DNA from: Myxococcales bacterium
GTDB taxonomy: Bacteria; Myxococcota_A; Polyangia; Fen-1088
Assembly: GCA_003142855.1 (NCBI GenBank)
Contig: PLNW01000139.1
Location: 1 to 64,000, forward strand
Reading direction: 5' to 3'
DNA: 64,000 bases
Below the pieces are notes generated by a model that made no database searches, was not told the origin of the DNA, and worked only from the letters and a program-made list of their open reading frames with translations. Below are positions 18,701 to 30,354 of this stretch, piece by piece. Position numbers and translations under genes: made by a program. Position 1 is the stretch's first letter, and every line of letters starts with the position of its first letter.

Positions 18701-20004
18701 ACGTCTGGGCAGGTTACCGTGATGGTCCTCAGCACGGCTGCCGTGACGGTAACCTGGTCCGTGCCGCTGATTGCGCCCAGCGTGGCGGTGAGCGTGGCTT
18801 GCCCCGCGGCCACAGCGTTGGCCTGGCCAGCGTTGGCTCCCGTGGCGACCACGGTGAGAATGCTGGCAGCGCTCGACGACCAAGTCGCCTGCTGGGTCAC
18901 ATCACTGTAACTGTTGTCGTCGTAGGTGCCGGTGGCCACAAAGGCTTGCGTTCGGCGCACCTGGATGGTGGGCTGCGAGGGCGTGATCTGGATGCTCACA
19001 AGCTTCTTCGATGCGTTCACGGTCATCTGCCCAGATGTGCCGACGATGGTGCCCACGGTGGCTGTCACGGTGAACGAGCCCGCGGCCACGCCAGTGACCT
19101 GGCCCTTTGTGGTGCCGGTGTTGCCCACGGTCGCGACCGTCGCAGCCGACGAAGCCCAGGTGGCCTGAGCCGTCACATCCTGTTTCGAGGCGTCAGCAAA
19201 CACGCCCGTGGCCACCAGGCTCACCGTCTGGCCAATAGCCAGCGGCGAGGTCGGCACCTGGTCGATGCTGATCGACTTCAGAGGGTTGTTGCCAACTACT
19301 GTCACGGGAGCGGTTGCGGTCTGGCCCTGGTAGGTCGCGGTGATGGTCGCGGTTGCGGTCGCCATCCCCGCGCCGACCAGGTTGGTTCCCGAAATCGTAA
19401 GAACTGCAGTGTTGCTGGAGGTCACCGTGGCAGAGCTGGTCACAACCTGCCGGGTGCTGTCCGAGTAGATCGCCGTGACGGTGAACGAAACTGGCGTTCC
19501 CACGTTGACGACAATTGGACTGCTGGTACTCGAGATCTCGATGCTCGACAACGTCACAACAACAGCGTCGGTGGTGCTGTCACGTGATGCATCGGTTGGC
19601 GTCGCTACGTCGGGCCGGCCGTCAGTCACCGGAACATCAATGGCGCCATCTCTGGGGACATCGGGCCCGCCGGCCTCGGCGCGGCTCCCCTCGGCCGACG
19701 CCACATCTCGGCCAATATCGAGCCCGCCAGCCTCAGCGCGAACCTCAGCAGCCGCGTCGGCAACCCTGACGTCCGAGATTCCGACTTCGATCGTGGCGTC
19801 GGAAACCCCTACCTCGGGCCTGGTATCCGGCGTCCCGCCTTCGTGCCTGGTATCCGACCCGAGGCCAGCTTCGAAACGCCCGTCGGCAAGGCCGTCCCCA
19901 GCGTCACCTCCATCGCCGTTCGCCACGCGAAGCCCGCTGCGGCCACCACAAGCGCCGAACGCGCCGATCAATGCCAAACAGAGTACCAGTCTTGTTCTCG
20001 TCAT
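15799..20004 (-). CDS. Giant lipoprotein with 13 bacterial Ig-like (Big_2) domains
   Basis: 1401 residues. The start at 20004 gives MTRTRLVLCLALIGAFGACGG, a lipoprotein signal nearly identical to that of the neighbour at 11233-15591. An Asp/Glu/Ala/Gly linker of about 140 residues follows, then 13 Big_2-type units. They align one-for-one in order with the neighbour's units, except that the neighbour has one extra QVGLY unit. Gly-rich loop insertions recur at matching positions (for example GGRGAIFGGGTGG). The pair is a tandem gene duplication that has since diverged. A surface adhesin or stalk role is inferred from the family. The 207-bp gap between the paralogues holds the shared 16-bp element. 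Confidence 0.85.
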   Translation of the reverse strand: MTRTRLVLCLALIGAFGACGGRSGLRVANGDGGDAGDGLADGRFEAGLGSDTRHEGGTPDTRPEVGVSDATIEVGISDVRVADAAAEVRAEAGGLDIGRDVASAEGSRAEAGGPDVPRDGAIDVPVTDGRPDVATPTDASRDSTTDAVVVTLSSIEISSTSSPIVVNVGTPVSFTVTAIYSDSTRQVVTSSATVTSSNTAVLTISGTNLVGAGMATATATITATYQGQTATAPVTVVGNNPLKSISIDQVPTSPLAIGQTVSLVATGVFADASKQDVTAQATWASSAATVATVGNTGTTKGQVTGVAAGSFTVTATVGTIVGTSGQMTVNASKKLVSIQITPSQPTIQVRRTQAFVATGTYDDNSYSDVTQQATWSSSAASILTVVATGANAGQANAVAAGQATLTATLGAISGTDQVTVTAAVLRTITVTCPDVIIVTSPQSCSALGTYNDNTTADLTAQVTWSSTNTAALTISNAATNPGLATGIAAGTATVRAALSGVTGQANVTVSAAPLISITVTPDTLNNVIVGLTSSLAATGLYGVAGNPATQFSIDVTTLASWSVVDNTVATVGNSSTTAGQVTGVKAGNTTVTATLSGKTGQATVNVVTTQLVSIAVSPPTASVRAGQTYPFQATGTFDNTTTRNITTDVTWTSSDATIATISNAAGSNGVATGVAASSTVVTITATLQGKQGTALLTVTEPRLVSIQIAPSAAQTINVGDTQPYTVTGVYENGTETTALAGVTWQSSNTAVATVAANPGGRGGAAAGATATGVAGGTTTISATYTPAGGSALTDSVSLGVIRQPLPIGIRLNNPNDSIQVGDTETYTAYLNYDDGTSEVLATGVTLTTSNGVVASVVTVGRGGFGGLLQVVGQAAGTVTVTASYTTNGQTYTYPTQLTVTAVPVATQIGLRITPSTSSVKVNGTQQFHAYATYDNGTETEVTNNTGCAWTTSDGTLATITTAGNVGGRGAIFGGGTGGLATGLAPTPTNPATPVTINATYGGFSVTAQLTVTAPVLQSLVVTAAANSLHVGQSQTYVATAYYDDGTSAAVTGSATWTTSDANIAVVSTSGGAGRGGPGAVVGGSTVTALAVGSVSINASYTENGVTKAGSAPLTVNTVSITEFHITPTLPTIHMAISNTQQFQATVIYSDNTAATVTASTDWTSSAGAVAVISDSGATTGRATGLTAGTTTITGTFQGSTDSTTLTVSAATPTGLAVTPTNPTMHLGINQPFAAVVTLGDNYTQTVTTSAIWTSSDNTVVAVGATTGLATPVKGGGPVTITATYQGLSGASVSGPSQVTVSNAALSSITITPNPLSVVVGGHQQLTATGTWADTPPTTADITNNVTWLVSNADGGATASATVSNATGSRGYLTGVSAGSVTVSAVFQNVTGTLPGTVTASH

Positions 20005-20207
20005 AGCTTCTGCTGCTCCTGCTTCGGTTCGTGCCGTTTCAGACGCCGCTCGACTCCACTCCAGGCTGTGTATGCCCCTGACCCGCATGTAAGAGTGTCC
20101 GGCACCCGCAATTTGTCAACGAGAGCGAGGACTCTCTGTCATTCAAGGCCGACGAAAACCATGGAACTTTGTCCACTGCCGGACGGACCCTGGCTAGCAG
20201 CAGTGGC

Positions 20208-21617
20208 TCACACGATTCCCTTGCCAGGATTCATGATGCCCTTGGGGTCCAGGGCCTGCTTGATCCGGCGCATCAGGTCGATCTCGACCGCGCTCTTGTA
20301 GCGCCGCGCCTCTTCGCGCTTGGCCACGCCGATGCCGTGTTCCGCGCTGATCGATCCGCCGTGGGCCACCACGATGGCGTGCACCACGTGGGTCACTTGC
20401 TCCCAGCGGGCGAGGTACGCCTCCTGCTCCACGCCCACGGGTTGGCTGAAGTTGAAGTGCAGGTTGCCGTCGCCCACGTGGCCGAAGGGCACGGGCCGAA
20501 TGCCGGGAACCAGCTTCGCCACTGCGGCCAGCGCCTCCTCGATGAAGCTCGGGATCTCAGACACAGGCACTGAGATGTCGTTCTTGATGCTGCCGCCTTC
20601 GCGCTTCTGCGCCTCGGAGATGGATTCGCGCAGCTTCCACAGCGCCGCAGCCTGGGCCGCGCTGCCAGCCAAAGCCCCGTCGCTGACCAGCCCGTGTTGC
20701 AGCGCCTGAGCCATGAAAGCTTCGGCGGTGGCGCGCGCGACCGTGAGATCCGCCAGCACATACCACGACGATGGCGTCGCCAGCGGATCAGTGGCGCCCG
20801 CCACATGCTTCACGACCAGATCCAGAGCGAATTGCGGGATCATCTCAAAGGCCAGCACCCCTCCGTCACCCGACACCTCGCGCGCCAAGGTCAGAAGATC
20901 GAGCACGGCCCTTGGATTGGGAACGGCGACAAACGCAGTTTCCACCTGACGATGGCGCGGAAACAACTTCAACACGGCGGCGGTGATGATCCCCAACGTG
21001 CCCTCGGCGCCGATGTAGAGCTGCTTGAGATCGTAGCCGGTGTTGTCCTTGCGCAACCCGCGCAGGCCATTCCAGATCTCGCCGTCGGGGGTGACCACCT
21101 CCAACCCCAGCACCAAGTCACGCGAATTCCCGTAGCGCAGCACATGGATGCCGCCGGCATTGGCCGAAAGATTGCCGCCGATCTGGCAGCTGCCTTCGGC
21201 AGCCAGGCTGAGCGGGAAGAGCCGGTCCTTCTCAGCCGCGGCCTGCTGAACCGCCTCCAGCACGCAGCCCGCCTCGGCGGTCAGAGTGTTGTTGACGGGA
21301 TCCACCGCCCGCACGCGGTTCATACGCGACAGGTTGACCAGAACCTCGTGGCCGTTTTCGCGCGGAATTTGCGCACCCACCAACCCCGTGTTCCCCCCCT
21401 GCGGCACGATGGCCACCTCAGCCTCCGCGCACACCCGCACGATGGCCGCCACCTCGGCGGTGCTGGCGGGCTGGAGCAGAATCGGAGTTTTGCCCTGAAA
21501 GCGACTGCGCCACTCCACCAGGTGCGGCGCCAGGGTGTCGGGATCGTCGGACCAGCCGGCGGGACCGGTGATCTGTTTCAGTCGTTCGAGCGTGGCCTGG
21601 TCAGGGGGGCGAGGCAT
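20208..21617 (-). CDS. FAD-linked D-2-hydroxyacid dehydrogenase (D2HGDH/GlcD family)
   Basis: 469 residues. The N-terminal half is a PCMH-type FAD-binding domain with the signatures PQGGNTGLVGAQ and the flavin-contact stretch SCQIGGNLSANAGG. The C-terminal half is the FAD-oxidase C domain with GHVGDGNLHFN and EHGIGVAKR, which supply metal and substrate contacts. The PQGGNTGLVG form is typical of D-2-hydroxyglutarate dehydrogenases and close D-lactate dehydrogenases. These oxidise a D-2-hydroxyacid to the 2-oxoacid and pass electrons to the respiratory chain. The exact substrate cannot be told from sequence alone. It is not in an operon with glycolate oxidase subunits, which argues against GlcD itself. 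Confidence 0.9.
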   Translation of the reverse strand: MPRPPDQATLERLKQITGPAGWSDDPDTLAPHLVEWRSRFQGKTPILLQPASTAEVAAIVRVCAEAEVAIVPQGGNTGLVGAQIPRENGHEVLVNLSRMNRVRAVDPVNNTLTAEAGCVLEAVQQAAAEKDRLFPLSLAAEGSCQIGGNLSANAGGIHVLRYGNSRDLVLGLEVVTPDGEIWNGLRGLRKDNTGYDLKQLYIGAEGTLGIITAAVLKLFPRHRQVETAFVAVPNPRAVLDLLTLAREVSGDGGVLAFEMIPQFALDLVVKHVAGATDPLATPSSWYVLADLTVARATAEAFMAQALQHGLVSDGALAGSAAQAAALWKLRESISEAQKREGGSIKNDISVPVSEIPSFIEEALAAVAKLVPGIRPVPFGHVGDGNLHFNFSQPVGVEQEAYLARWEQVTHVVHAIVVAHGGSISAEHGIGVAKREEARRYKSAVEIDLMRRIKQALDPKGIMNPGKGIV

Positions 21618-21672
21618 GGATGTGTCCGTGAAGTGTGACTCATCTTAGCAGCCCCTCGAAAATTCGTTGCGG

Positions 21673-22659
21673 TCACGTCCCGACGTCGAGAATCACTTTG
21701 CCCATCGGGCCCTGGGCCAGGCGTTCGAACGCCTTGGGCAGATCTTCAAAGGAAAAGACGGAATCCACCAGCGGTCGGGCGTTGGTGCTCGCCATCAGTC
21801 TCACGACTTCTGCCCACGCCGCGCGGCTCTCGGCGCTGGTCCAGGCTCCCACCGCCACGCCGCCGATGCGAATGCGGCGGAAGAACAGAGTCGCGGTGTT
21901 GAATTCCGGCACGGGACCGGCCAGACGTCCCACCACGCTCACCTTGCCAAGATCGCCGAGGAGATCGATGACCTGGGGGAGCAGTTTGCCGCCGATGTTG
22001 TCAACGGCCAGATCGATGCGGCGGGGAGCGAGGGCGGCCTTGGCCGATCGCTGCCAGTCGGGATTCCCGGGATCGAAGGTCATCGCAGCGCCAAGTTCCA
22101 GCAAGCGGCGGCTCTTGTCCGGGCTGCGTGACAGGGCGATCACTCTGTGCCCCATGGCCCGCGCGAGTTGTACGGTTGCCACACCCACGCCCCCCGACGC
22201 GCCGGTGACCAGCACGATCGATTCGGGCGGCAGGGCGCCCCACATGGTCAGCGCCTGATACGCAGTCAAGCCAACCAACACCCCGCCCGCCGCCTCGGGG
22301 TCGCTCCAGCCCGCGGGAATCTCAACCAAGTTGTCGACGGGAACTGCGACTCGTTCCGCAAACGTGCCCGGCCGGTTCACACCCACCTCGCCGCGCAGAA
22401 CGGCCCGCCGGTCACCCAGGCGAAGCGCCGTCACCCCGGGACCCAGTTGCTCGACGGTTCCCACGCCGTCGCGGCCGAGCACATGCGGCAGGCTCGGCCT
22501 GGCCGGATATAGTCGCTCGGCCAGGTAGCGATCGGCGGGGTTCAGACTCGCGTAGCGAATCCGCAAGATCACCTCGCCTTGCTGCGGAATGGGATGGGGC
22601 ATTTCCGCCAGACGCAAGCTGCCAATACCAGTCAAGTCGTCGAGTAGCCAGGCGCGCAT
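21673..22659 (-). CDS. NAD(P)H-dependent quinone oxidoreductase-like protein (MDR family)
   Basis: 328 residues of the zinc-independent medium-chain dehydrogenase/reductase family. The N-terminal catalytic domain has the quinone-reductase features ASLNPADRYL and GRDGVGTVEQLGPGV. The Rossmann domain has the NADP-binding motif VTGASGGVGVATVQLA. The structural zinc Cys residues of alcohol dehydrogenases are absent. Such enzymes reduce quinones or enoyl compounds. The gene lies 55 bp downstream of the D-2-hydroxyacid dehydrogenase start on the same strand, so it may be transcribed first in a two-gene unit. Substrate unknown. Confidence 0.87.
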   Translation of the reverse strand: MRAWLLDDLTGIGSLRLAEMPHPIPQQGEVILRIRYASLNPADRYLAERLYPARPSLPHVLGRDGVGTVEQLGPGVTALRLGDRRAVLRGEVGVNRPGTFAERVAVPVDNLVEIPAGWSDPEAAGGVLVGLTAYQALTMWGALPPESIVLVTGASGGVGVATVQLARAMGHRVIALSRSPDKSRRLLELGAAMTFDPGNPDWQRSAKAALAPRRIDLAVDNIGGKLLPQVIDLLGDLGKVSVVGRLAGPVPEFNTATLFFRRIRIGGVAVGAWTSAESRAAWAEVVRLMASTNARPLVDSVFSFEDLPKAFERLAQGPMGKVILDVGT

Positions 22660-22740
22660 AGCTCAATGACAGCCGCTCTGGGGTTTATGTCAAGGCTCAA
22701 GCTCTTCGCAAACAACGAACAATCTGCGAGAAAAGAGCCC

Positions 22741-23085
22741 ATGCCCTGGCTCAAGTCTCCCGTCGCCCTAATCATCGGCTCGCAAGCCCTCTTCACCGCG
22801 GGCGACCTGCTTGCGCGCGCCAACATGCGCAGAGGCGGCTTCACCCTCGCCACCTTTCTCACCTGGTGGTTCGTGATCTATTTCACCCTACGCACGGTGG
22901 CCATGTTCGGCCAGCTCTACATCCTGGCCAACGTCCCCATTGGCAAGTCGATGGCTCTCTTCGGCGCCACTTCCATCGCACTGGTGAACGTACTGGGTGT
23001 GCTTCTTCTCGGCGAGGTCCTGGGCGTACGCGCCTATGCCGGCGTGTCTCTCGCGGTCCTGGCATTCATCATCATGGCCCTGTGA
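22741..23085 (+). CDS. Small EamA/DMT-type membrane protein
   Basis: 114 residues with four predicted membrane helices and the closing pattern FGATSIALVNVLGVLLLGE typical of small DMT/EamA proteins. That size class includes SMR drug exporters and the ArnE/ArnF-like flippase subunits. I start at the ATG at 22741 after GAGAAAAGAG; an in-frame start at 22666 would add 25 non-hydrophobic residues. It is convergent with a large polytopic membrane protein at 23099-24724. A lipid-linked sugar flippase role is possible but only inferred from size and neighbour. It carries no specific SMR Glu signature that I can identify. Confidence 0.7.
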   Translation: MPWLKSPVALIIGSQALFTAGDLLARANMRRGGFTLATFLTWWFVIYFTLRTVAMFGQLYILANVPIGKSMALFGATSIALVNVLGVLLLGEVLGVRAYAGVSLAVLAFIIMAL

Positions 23086-23098
23086 ACAGGGACAGACA

Positions 23099-24724
23099 TC
23101 ACGGTGGAGCGGGAATGACCGTGCCCGGCTTCTTGCGGTACACGGTCCAGGTTCCGCTCTGGGCCAGAACTTCCATGCTGTCCTGATACGGCCCAAACGG
23201 AGTGGCATTGGGCGGTGGGCTGTGCACGAAAAAGTAGTCGAAAATCGGCACGGACTTGCTGGGTTGGATGTCCTGGGGTTTCCACGGATTGGGCAAGTCC
23301 GCGCCGGCGGGCTTACGCGTGCAGGGCATGTGGCGCATCCCGCAGTAAGACAGGGGCGCCATGCTCCCGGGCGCGGATCGCATGGCTACGTAGAAGTCAG
23401 GCAGGCCAAGAAAAGCCGACTCGATTCGCATGACCTTCGAGCCGCGGCTGAACACCACGCCCATGGCCTTGCCACCCGGCGGAGTCTTGCGCATGACCTC
23501 GACGAAATCTGCGGTCTCTTTTCCGTAGAGACGGTAGTGCACGATGAGTTGGTATCCATAGATGGCGCACAGGATCACGGCCGGCACGGGAACCAGCAAG
23601 CGAAGCCAGCCGCGCACACGCCCCAGCCCCGCTGGAATCAACGCGATAGCCATGAGCACGACCAACACGGCAAAGCGCGGAAAGAACGTCATCAGTTCCA
23701 GCTGGGCCAGGTGGTGCGGCAGGATCAGATAGGCGGCCAGCGCGGCCACGAAGGCGACCAGGATTGCTGGCCACATGCGCAAGCGGGGGCGCGCCAGGGA
23801 CGGCGCCGGCAACAGTCGCCAGGCCACCAGCCCAGCGATCAAGTAGACGGCGATCAGCACGAGCAGGGCGCGACAGGCGGCAATATCCACCTGGTCGGAG
23901 AAGGAGCGCATGGTGTGCCCGGGAAGGGCCAGAAGACGCAAGCCGAAGTCGTGCAGAAAGGTCCTCTTGCCGAGATCCTTCAAGCGATGGCGCTTGATCA
24001 GGTCCCAGGCATACTCGAAGGAGGGGTTGGCCGCGGCGTTGGCCACGGAAACGACCAGCCGCCAGTACAACAGAGCGGCGAGGGCCGGCAAGAGCGTGCT
24101 CGCACCTAGCAAACGTCGACGCCAAGGCAGAGGAGCCAACAGCGTGAACGCCAAGACCGCACCCACACCATAGAGAAAGTTCTGCAGGTGACACAGGAAG
24201 AGGAACACCGCCAGCGCCGCGGTCCACAGCCAGCTCCGTCTCACCTGGCCCGGCTCACTGTGGAGGTGCTTCACCACCTGCGCCAGCAGTAGCATCAGCA
24301 CCGGCAGCGACAGGGCGAAGCTGATGAAACCGTAGTGTAGCGTCAGGTTGTACGCCAAGGGGAAGGCCAGCAACGCCGGTACGCGGCTGCGACCACAGGC
24401 CACCAACAGGGACGCCGTGGAAAGCGGCATCGCCGCGATATAGAGCGCCACGATCAGCTTGTGCGCCAGGAGCAGGTTCATCACCTTGCCCAGCGCCACC
24501 AACATGAAGTAGTGGGCCGCGTAGGGCGCCAAGCGGAGGCTGCCCTCGTAAAAGGCCGCGTAGGGCGAGGCCGCCGAGCCGCGCTTGCCCAGCATGTCGG
24601 CCACTGCCAGATGGAAGGGCAGGTCCAGCCCAGGCAAGATCGTGGTAACGAACAGCGGCGCCCAGTAGAGCGGCAGCAAAATCAAGAAACACGCCCCAAA
24701 GACCTTAGCGTCGGCGTTGGTCAT
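23099..24724 (-). CDS. Polytopic membrane protein, GT-C-like
   Basis: 541 residues with roughly 11-12 membrane helices and a C-terminal soluble tail of about 110 residues that contains several Cys and Pro. The first loop after helix 1 has LPGLDLPFHLAVADML, with acidic and His residues where GT-C glycosyltransferases often carry catalytic Asp. I could not match it to a named family, so the call is descriptive. The start at 24724 (MTNADAK) places the first helix at the N-terminus; a GTG at 24841 would add 39 residues and nearly touch the divergent gene at 24865. It converges with a small EamA-type protein. Confidence 0.65.
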   Translation of the reverse strand: MTNADAKVFGACFLILLPLYWAPLFVTTILPGLDLPFHLAVADMLGKRGSAASPYAAFYEGSLRLAPYAAHYFMLVALGKVMNLLLAHKLIVALYIAAMPLSTASLLVACGRSRVPALLAFPLAYNLTLHYGFISFALSLPVLMLLLAQVVKHLHSEPGQVRRSWLWTAALAVFLFLCHLQNFLYGVGAVLAFTLLAPLPWRRRLLGASTLLPALAALLYWRLVVSVANAAANPSFEYAWDLIKRHRLKDLGKRTFLHDFGLRLLALPGHTMRSFSDQVDIAACRALLVLIAVYLIAGLVAWRLLPAPSLARPRLRMWPAILVAFVAALAAYLILPHHLAQLELMTFFPRFAVLVVLMAIALIPAGLGRVRGWLRLLVPVPAVILCAIYGYQLIVHYRLYGKETADFVEVMRKTPPGGKAMGVVFSRGSKVMRIESAFLGLPDFYVAMRSAPGSMAPLSYCGMRHMPCTRKPAGADLPNPWKPQDIQPSKSVPIFDYFFVHSPPPNATPFGPYQDSMEVLAQSGTWTVYRKKPGTVIPAPP

Positions 24725-24864
24725 GAGAAGGCCGTCGACCAGCCAGCGCCGAAGACGTGTTTTTAACTCTGTGAAGCCCAAGTGACCGCCTGTGTATACA
24801 CCAACTCGACCCGCATTCCCCCTGCTGGCACCCGCGATCACTGTGGTATAGATTCCGCCGACCC

Positions 24865-25607
24865 ATGGGCCTGCTCGATCTCTTCTCGAAGGAGAAGCGC
24901 GAAGAACGCGCGCTGGCGAACCTCATCCGGCGTGCAACGCATAAATACTTGCAGTCGCCCGAGCGCTACAAGGCCATGGAAGGGCTGGCCAATGAAGGCT
25001 CCGACGCCGCCCTTTACGGCCTGCTCTGCCGGTTCGGCATGGTGTACGACAAGTCCATCGACGACGAACAGGAGAAGGAGTGGGCCTTCGACACCATCGC
25101 CGCCAAGGGCCGCACGGCGCTACCGGCCGTCACGCGCTACCTGCGCTCCGCGGATTCAGTGTCGTGGCCGCTGCGCCTTTTGCCCAAGGTGGCGAGCAAA
25201 GAAGAGGAATTCGCCCTGGTCGAGCAGGTCTTGGCCGAGCACGAGCCGGGCTACGAACGCGACCCAACCAAGAAGATTCAGCTGCTGCGCCATCTCAGCC
25301 AACAGAAAGACCCGCGCGCGCCGTCGCTGGTGGCGCCCTATCTGGCTGACATGGACGAGGGCGTGCGCTTTGCCGCGGTGGAAAGTCTGTTGCGCCTGAA
25401 GAACGAGGAGGTGGCGCGCGAGGCGCTGCTGCAGGTCTTCGTGTCCGACACCGAGGAGAGCTTGCGGCTGCGTATCCGCATCGCCGAGGGGTTCGCCGAA
25501 CTCGGCTGGCTGGTGCATGGGTACCGGGGCGGCGTGGAAAAGAAATTGCCCGAGGGTTTCCAACTCGACCGCGAGGGCCACATCCTTGACCGGAAGCGGT
25601 CCGAGTA

Positions 25608-25608
<1 letters not shown>
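24865..25608 (+). CDS. HEAT-repeat protein upstream of carB
   Basis: 247 residues, soluble and helical, with no signal peptide. From about residue 60 on it shows HEAT-like helical pairs such as [24 protein letters not shown] and [13 protein letters not shown], typical of protein-interaction scaffolds. The N-terminus [15 protein letters not shown] is short and charged. Its stop overlaps the carB start (TAATG), so the two are translationally coupled. A role linked to carbamoyl-phosphate synthesis, or simply a conserved neighbour, cannot be decided from sequence. Confidence 0.78.
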
Positions 25609-28905
<3,297 letters not shown>

Positions 28906-28913
<8 letters not shown>

Positions 28914-29397
28914 TAGAATCCCCATGACCCCGCGTGGGGTGAAGAAGCTGCGCGAGGAGCTCAAGCGCCTGCGCGAGGTGGAACGTCCCAAGAACGTGCA
29001 GGACATCGAAATCGCACGGGCTCACGGCGACATCTCGGAAAATGCCGAGTTTTCCGCCGCCAAAGAGCGGCAGGCCTTCATCGAGGGCCGCTCGCGCGAG
29101 ATCGACAGCATCCTGGCCCAGTCTGAAGTCATCGATCCGACCACGCTGTCCGGCGATCGCGTGGTCTTTGGCGCCACCGTCCGTTTGGCCGACACGGATT
29201 CAGGCGAAGAAACCAGCTACAGCATCGTGGGCGATCACGAAGGCGACATCAAAGAGGGACGCCTCACCATCTCGGCCCCTTTGGCGCGCGCCCTCATCGG
29301 CCGCGAAAAGGGCGACATGGTCAGCTTGCGCACCGCCAAGGGCACGCGCGAGTACCAGATCGTGGATGTTCGGTTTCGTCCGGTACAAGACGCCTGA
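28906..29397 (+). CDS. greA: Transcription elongation factor GreA
   Basis: 163 residues, close to the usual 158. The N-terminal coiled-coil hairpin carries the family signature [20 protein letters not shown], with the acidic tip residues (D and E) that stimulate RNA polymerase transcript cleavage. The C-terminal domain has the FKBP-like fold end [16 protein letters not shown]. The start at 28906 overlaps the end of carB by 8 bp, so translation is probably coupled. A longer in-frame extension upstream would lie inside carB and is rejected. Confidence 0.97.
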
Positions 29398-29402
29398 GTG
29401 AC

Positions 29403-30017
29403 ATGCCGGGAATCGAAGTCGTCTTCCTGGACTTGGGCAACGTCCTGGTCTTTCATGACGACGACGTGCTCTTTCGCCGCCTGTCCCAGTATGGCGGCGC
29501 TCCGCTCGATGTGATCCGCGAACGCCTGCTCGCGCTTTGGGATCCGCTGAACCGCGGGGTCCTGGCGGACGAACAGCTTCGGCGCGCGATCAGCCAGGCT
29601 TCGGGTGCAACCACGGTGATGGATGCGGAGACCTTCTTCCAGGTCTGGACTTGCTACTTCCGCATCCACCAGGAAATCCTCCCGATAGTCGAGACTCTCC
29701 TCAGTCGCACTCGGGTTGCACTGATCTCCAACACCAACGAGATACAGTGGCAATTCCTGCGGCCCCAGCTTCCCCTGCTCGAGCGCTTCTGCGATCGCGT
29801 GCTGTCCTACGAGCTGGGCATGGCCAAGCCGGATCCGGAGATCTTCCGGGCTGCCCTTCGCCGCGTGGGCAGCCCGCCGCCCGAGGCCTGCGCCTTCTTC
29901 GATGACGTGCCCAGCTTCGTCGAGGCTGCCCGCACGCTCGGCATCCAGGCGGAGGTATTCACCGACGCTGCCAATTTCCGGGTGCAGCTTGCGTGGCTGG
30001 GAGTCGGTGGTCTGTAG
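29403..30017 (+). CDS. HAD-superfamily phosphatase-like hydrolase
   Basis: 204 residues with the HAD motifs in order: motif I FLDLGNVLV (nucleophile Asp, but Gly-Asn where many have Asp-Gly), motif II LISNTNE, a conserved Lys in MAKPDPEIF, and motif III FFDDVPSFVEAA. It resembles the subfamily of 'HAD family phosphatases' with DxGNVL. It starts 5 bp after greA and is probably in the carB-greA operon. Substrate unknown. Confidence 0.88.
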   Translation: MPGIEVVFLDLGNVLVFHDDDVLFRRLSQYGGAPLDVIRERLLALWDPLNRGVLADEQLRRAISQASGATTVMDAETFFQVWTCYFRIHQEILPIVETLLSRTRVALISNTNEIQWQFLRPQLPLLERFCDRVLSYELGMAKPDPEIFRAALRRVGSPPPEACAFFDDVPSFVEAARTLGIQAEVFTDAANFRVQLAWLGVGGL

Positions 30018-30069
30018 TCTTCTCGCGGGCGCCATTCGTGAACTATGTTCTCGACCTCCGGACTTGACG

Positions 30070-30354
30070 ATGACCACTTTCGCGACCATGGTCATCAATA
30101 TGGTCAGCAAGGGAGCCGCAGCCAGGCAGACAATCCAGGCTTCGGAGTTCAAGGCCAAGTGCCTTGCTCTGATGGATGATGTCGCTCGCACCGGGGGTGT
30201 CTGGGTGGTCACCAAGAATGGTCGTCCCATCGCGGAGCTGCGTCCGTATTCCGGCAAACGTGCTGGATCGCCGTTCGGGTTGCATCCCAAGCTTGCAATC
30301 ACGGGCGACATTGTCGCGCCCATGGATGACATCGAATGGAAGGTCCTCGGATGA
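30070..30354 (+). CDS. Phd/YefM-type antitoxin
   Basis: 94 residues. The family signature is in the middle: ASEFKAKCLALMDDVARTG followed by WVVTKNGRPIAELRPY, the Phd/YefM N-terminal fold that binds DNA and autoregulates. The C-terminus GDIVAPMDDIEWKVLG is the toxin-binding segment common in this group. Alternative starts at 30088 and 30100 are possible; the last would give 84 residues. It overlaps the downstream PIN toxin by 4 bp (ATGA), the usual arrangement for a type II pair. Confidence 0.88.
   Translation: MTTFATMVINMVSKGAAARQTIQASEFKAKCLALMDDVARTGGVWVVTKNGRPIAELRPYSGKRAGSPFGLHPKLAITGDIVAPMDDIEWKVLG

Noticed and set aside
11233..20004. Repeats here as a CRISPR or satellite array
   Set aside because: They are coding Ig-like domains of about 300 bp, not short identical repeats with unique spacers.
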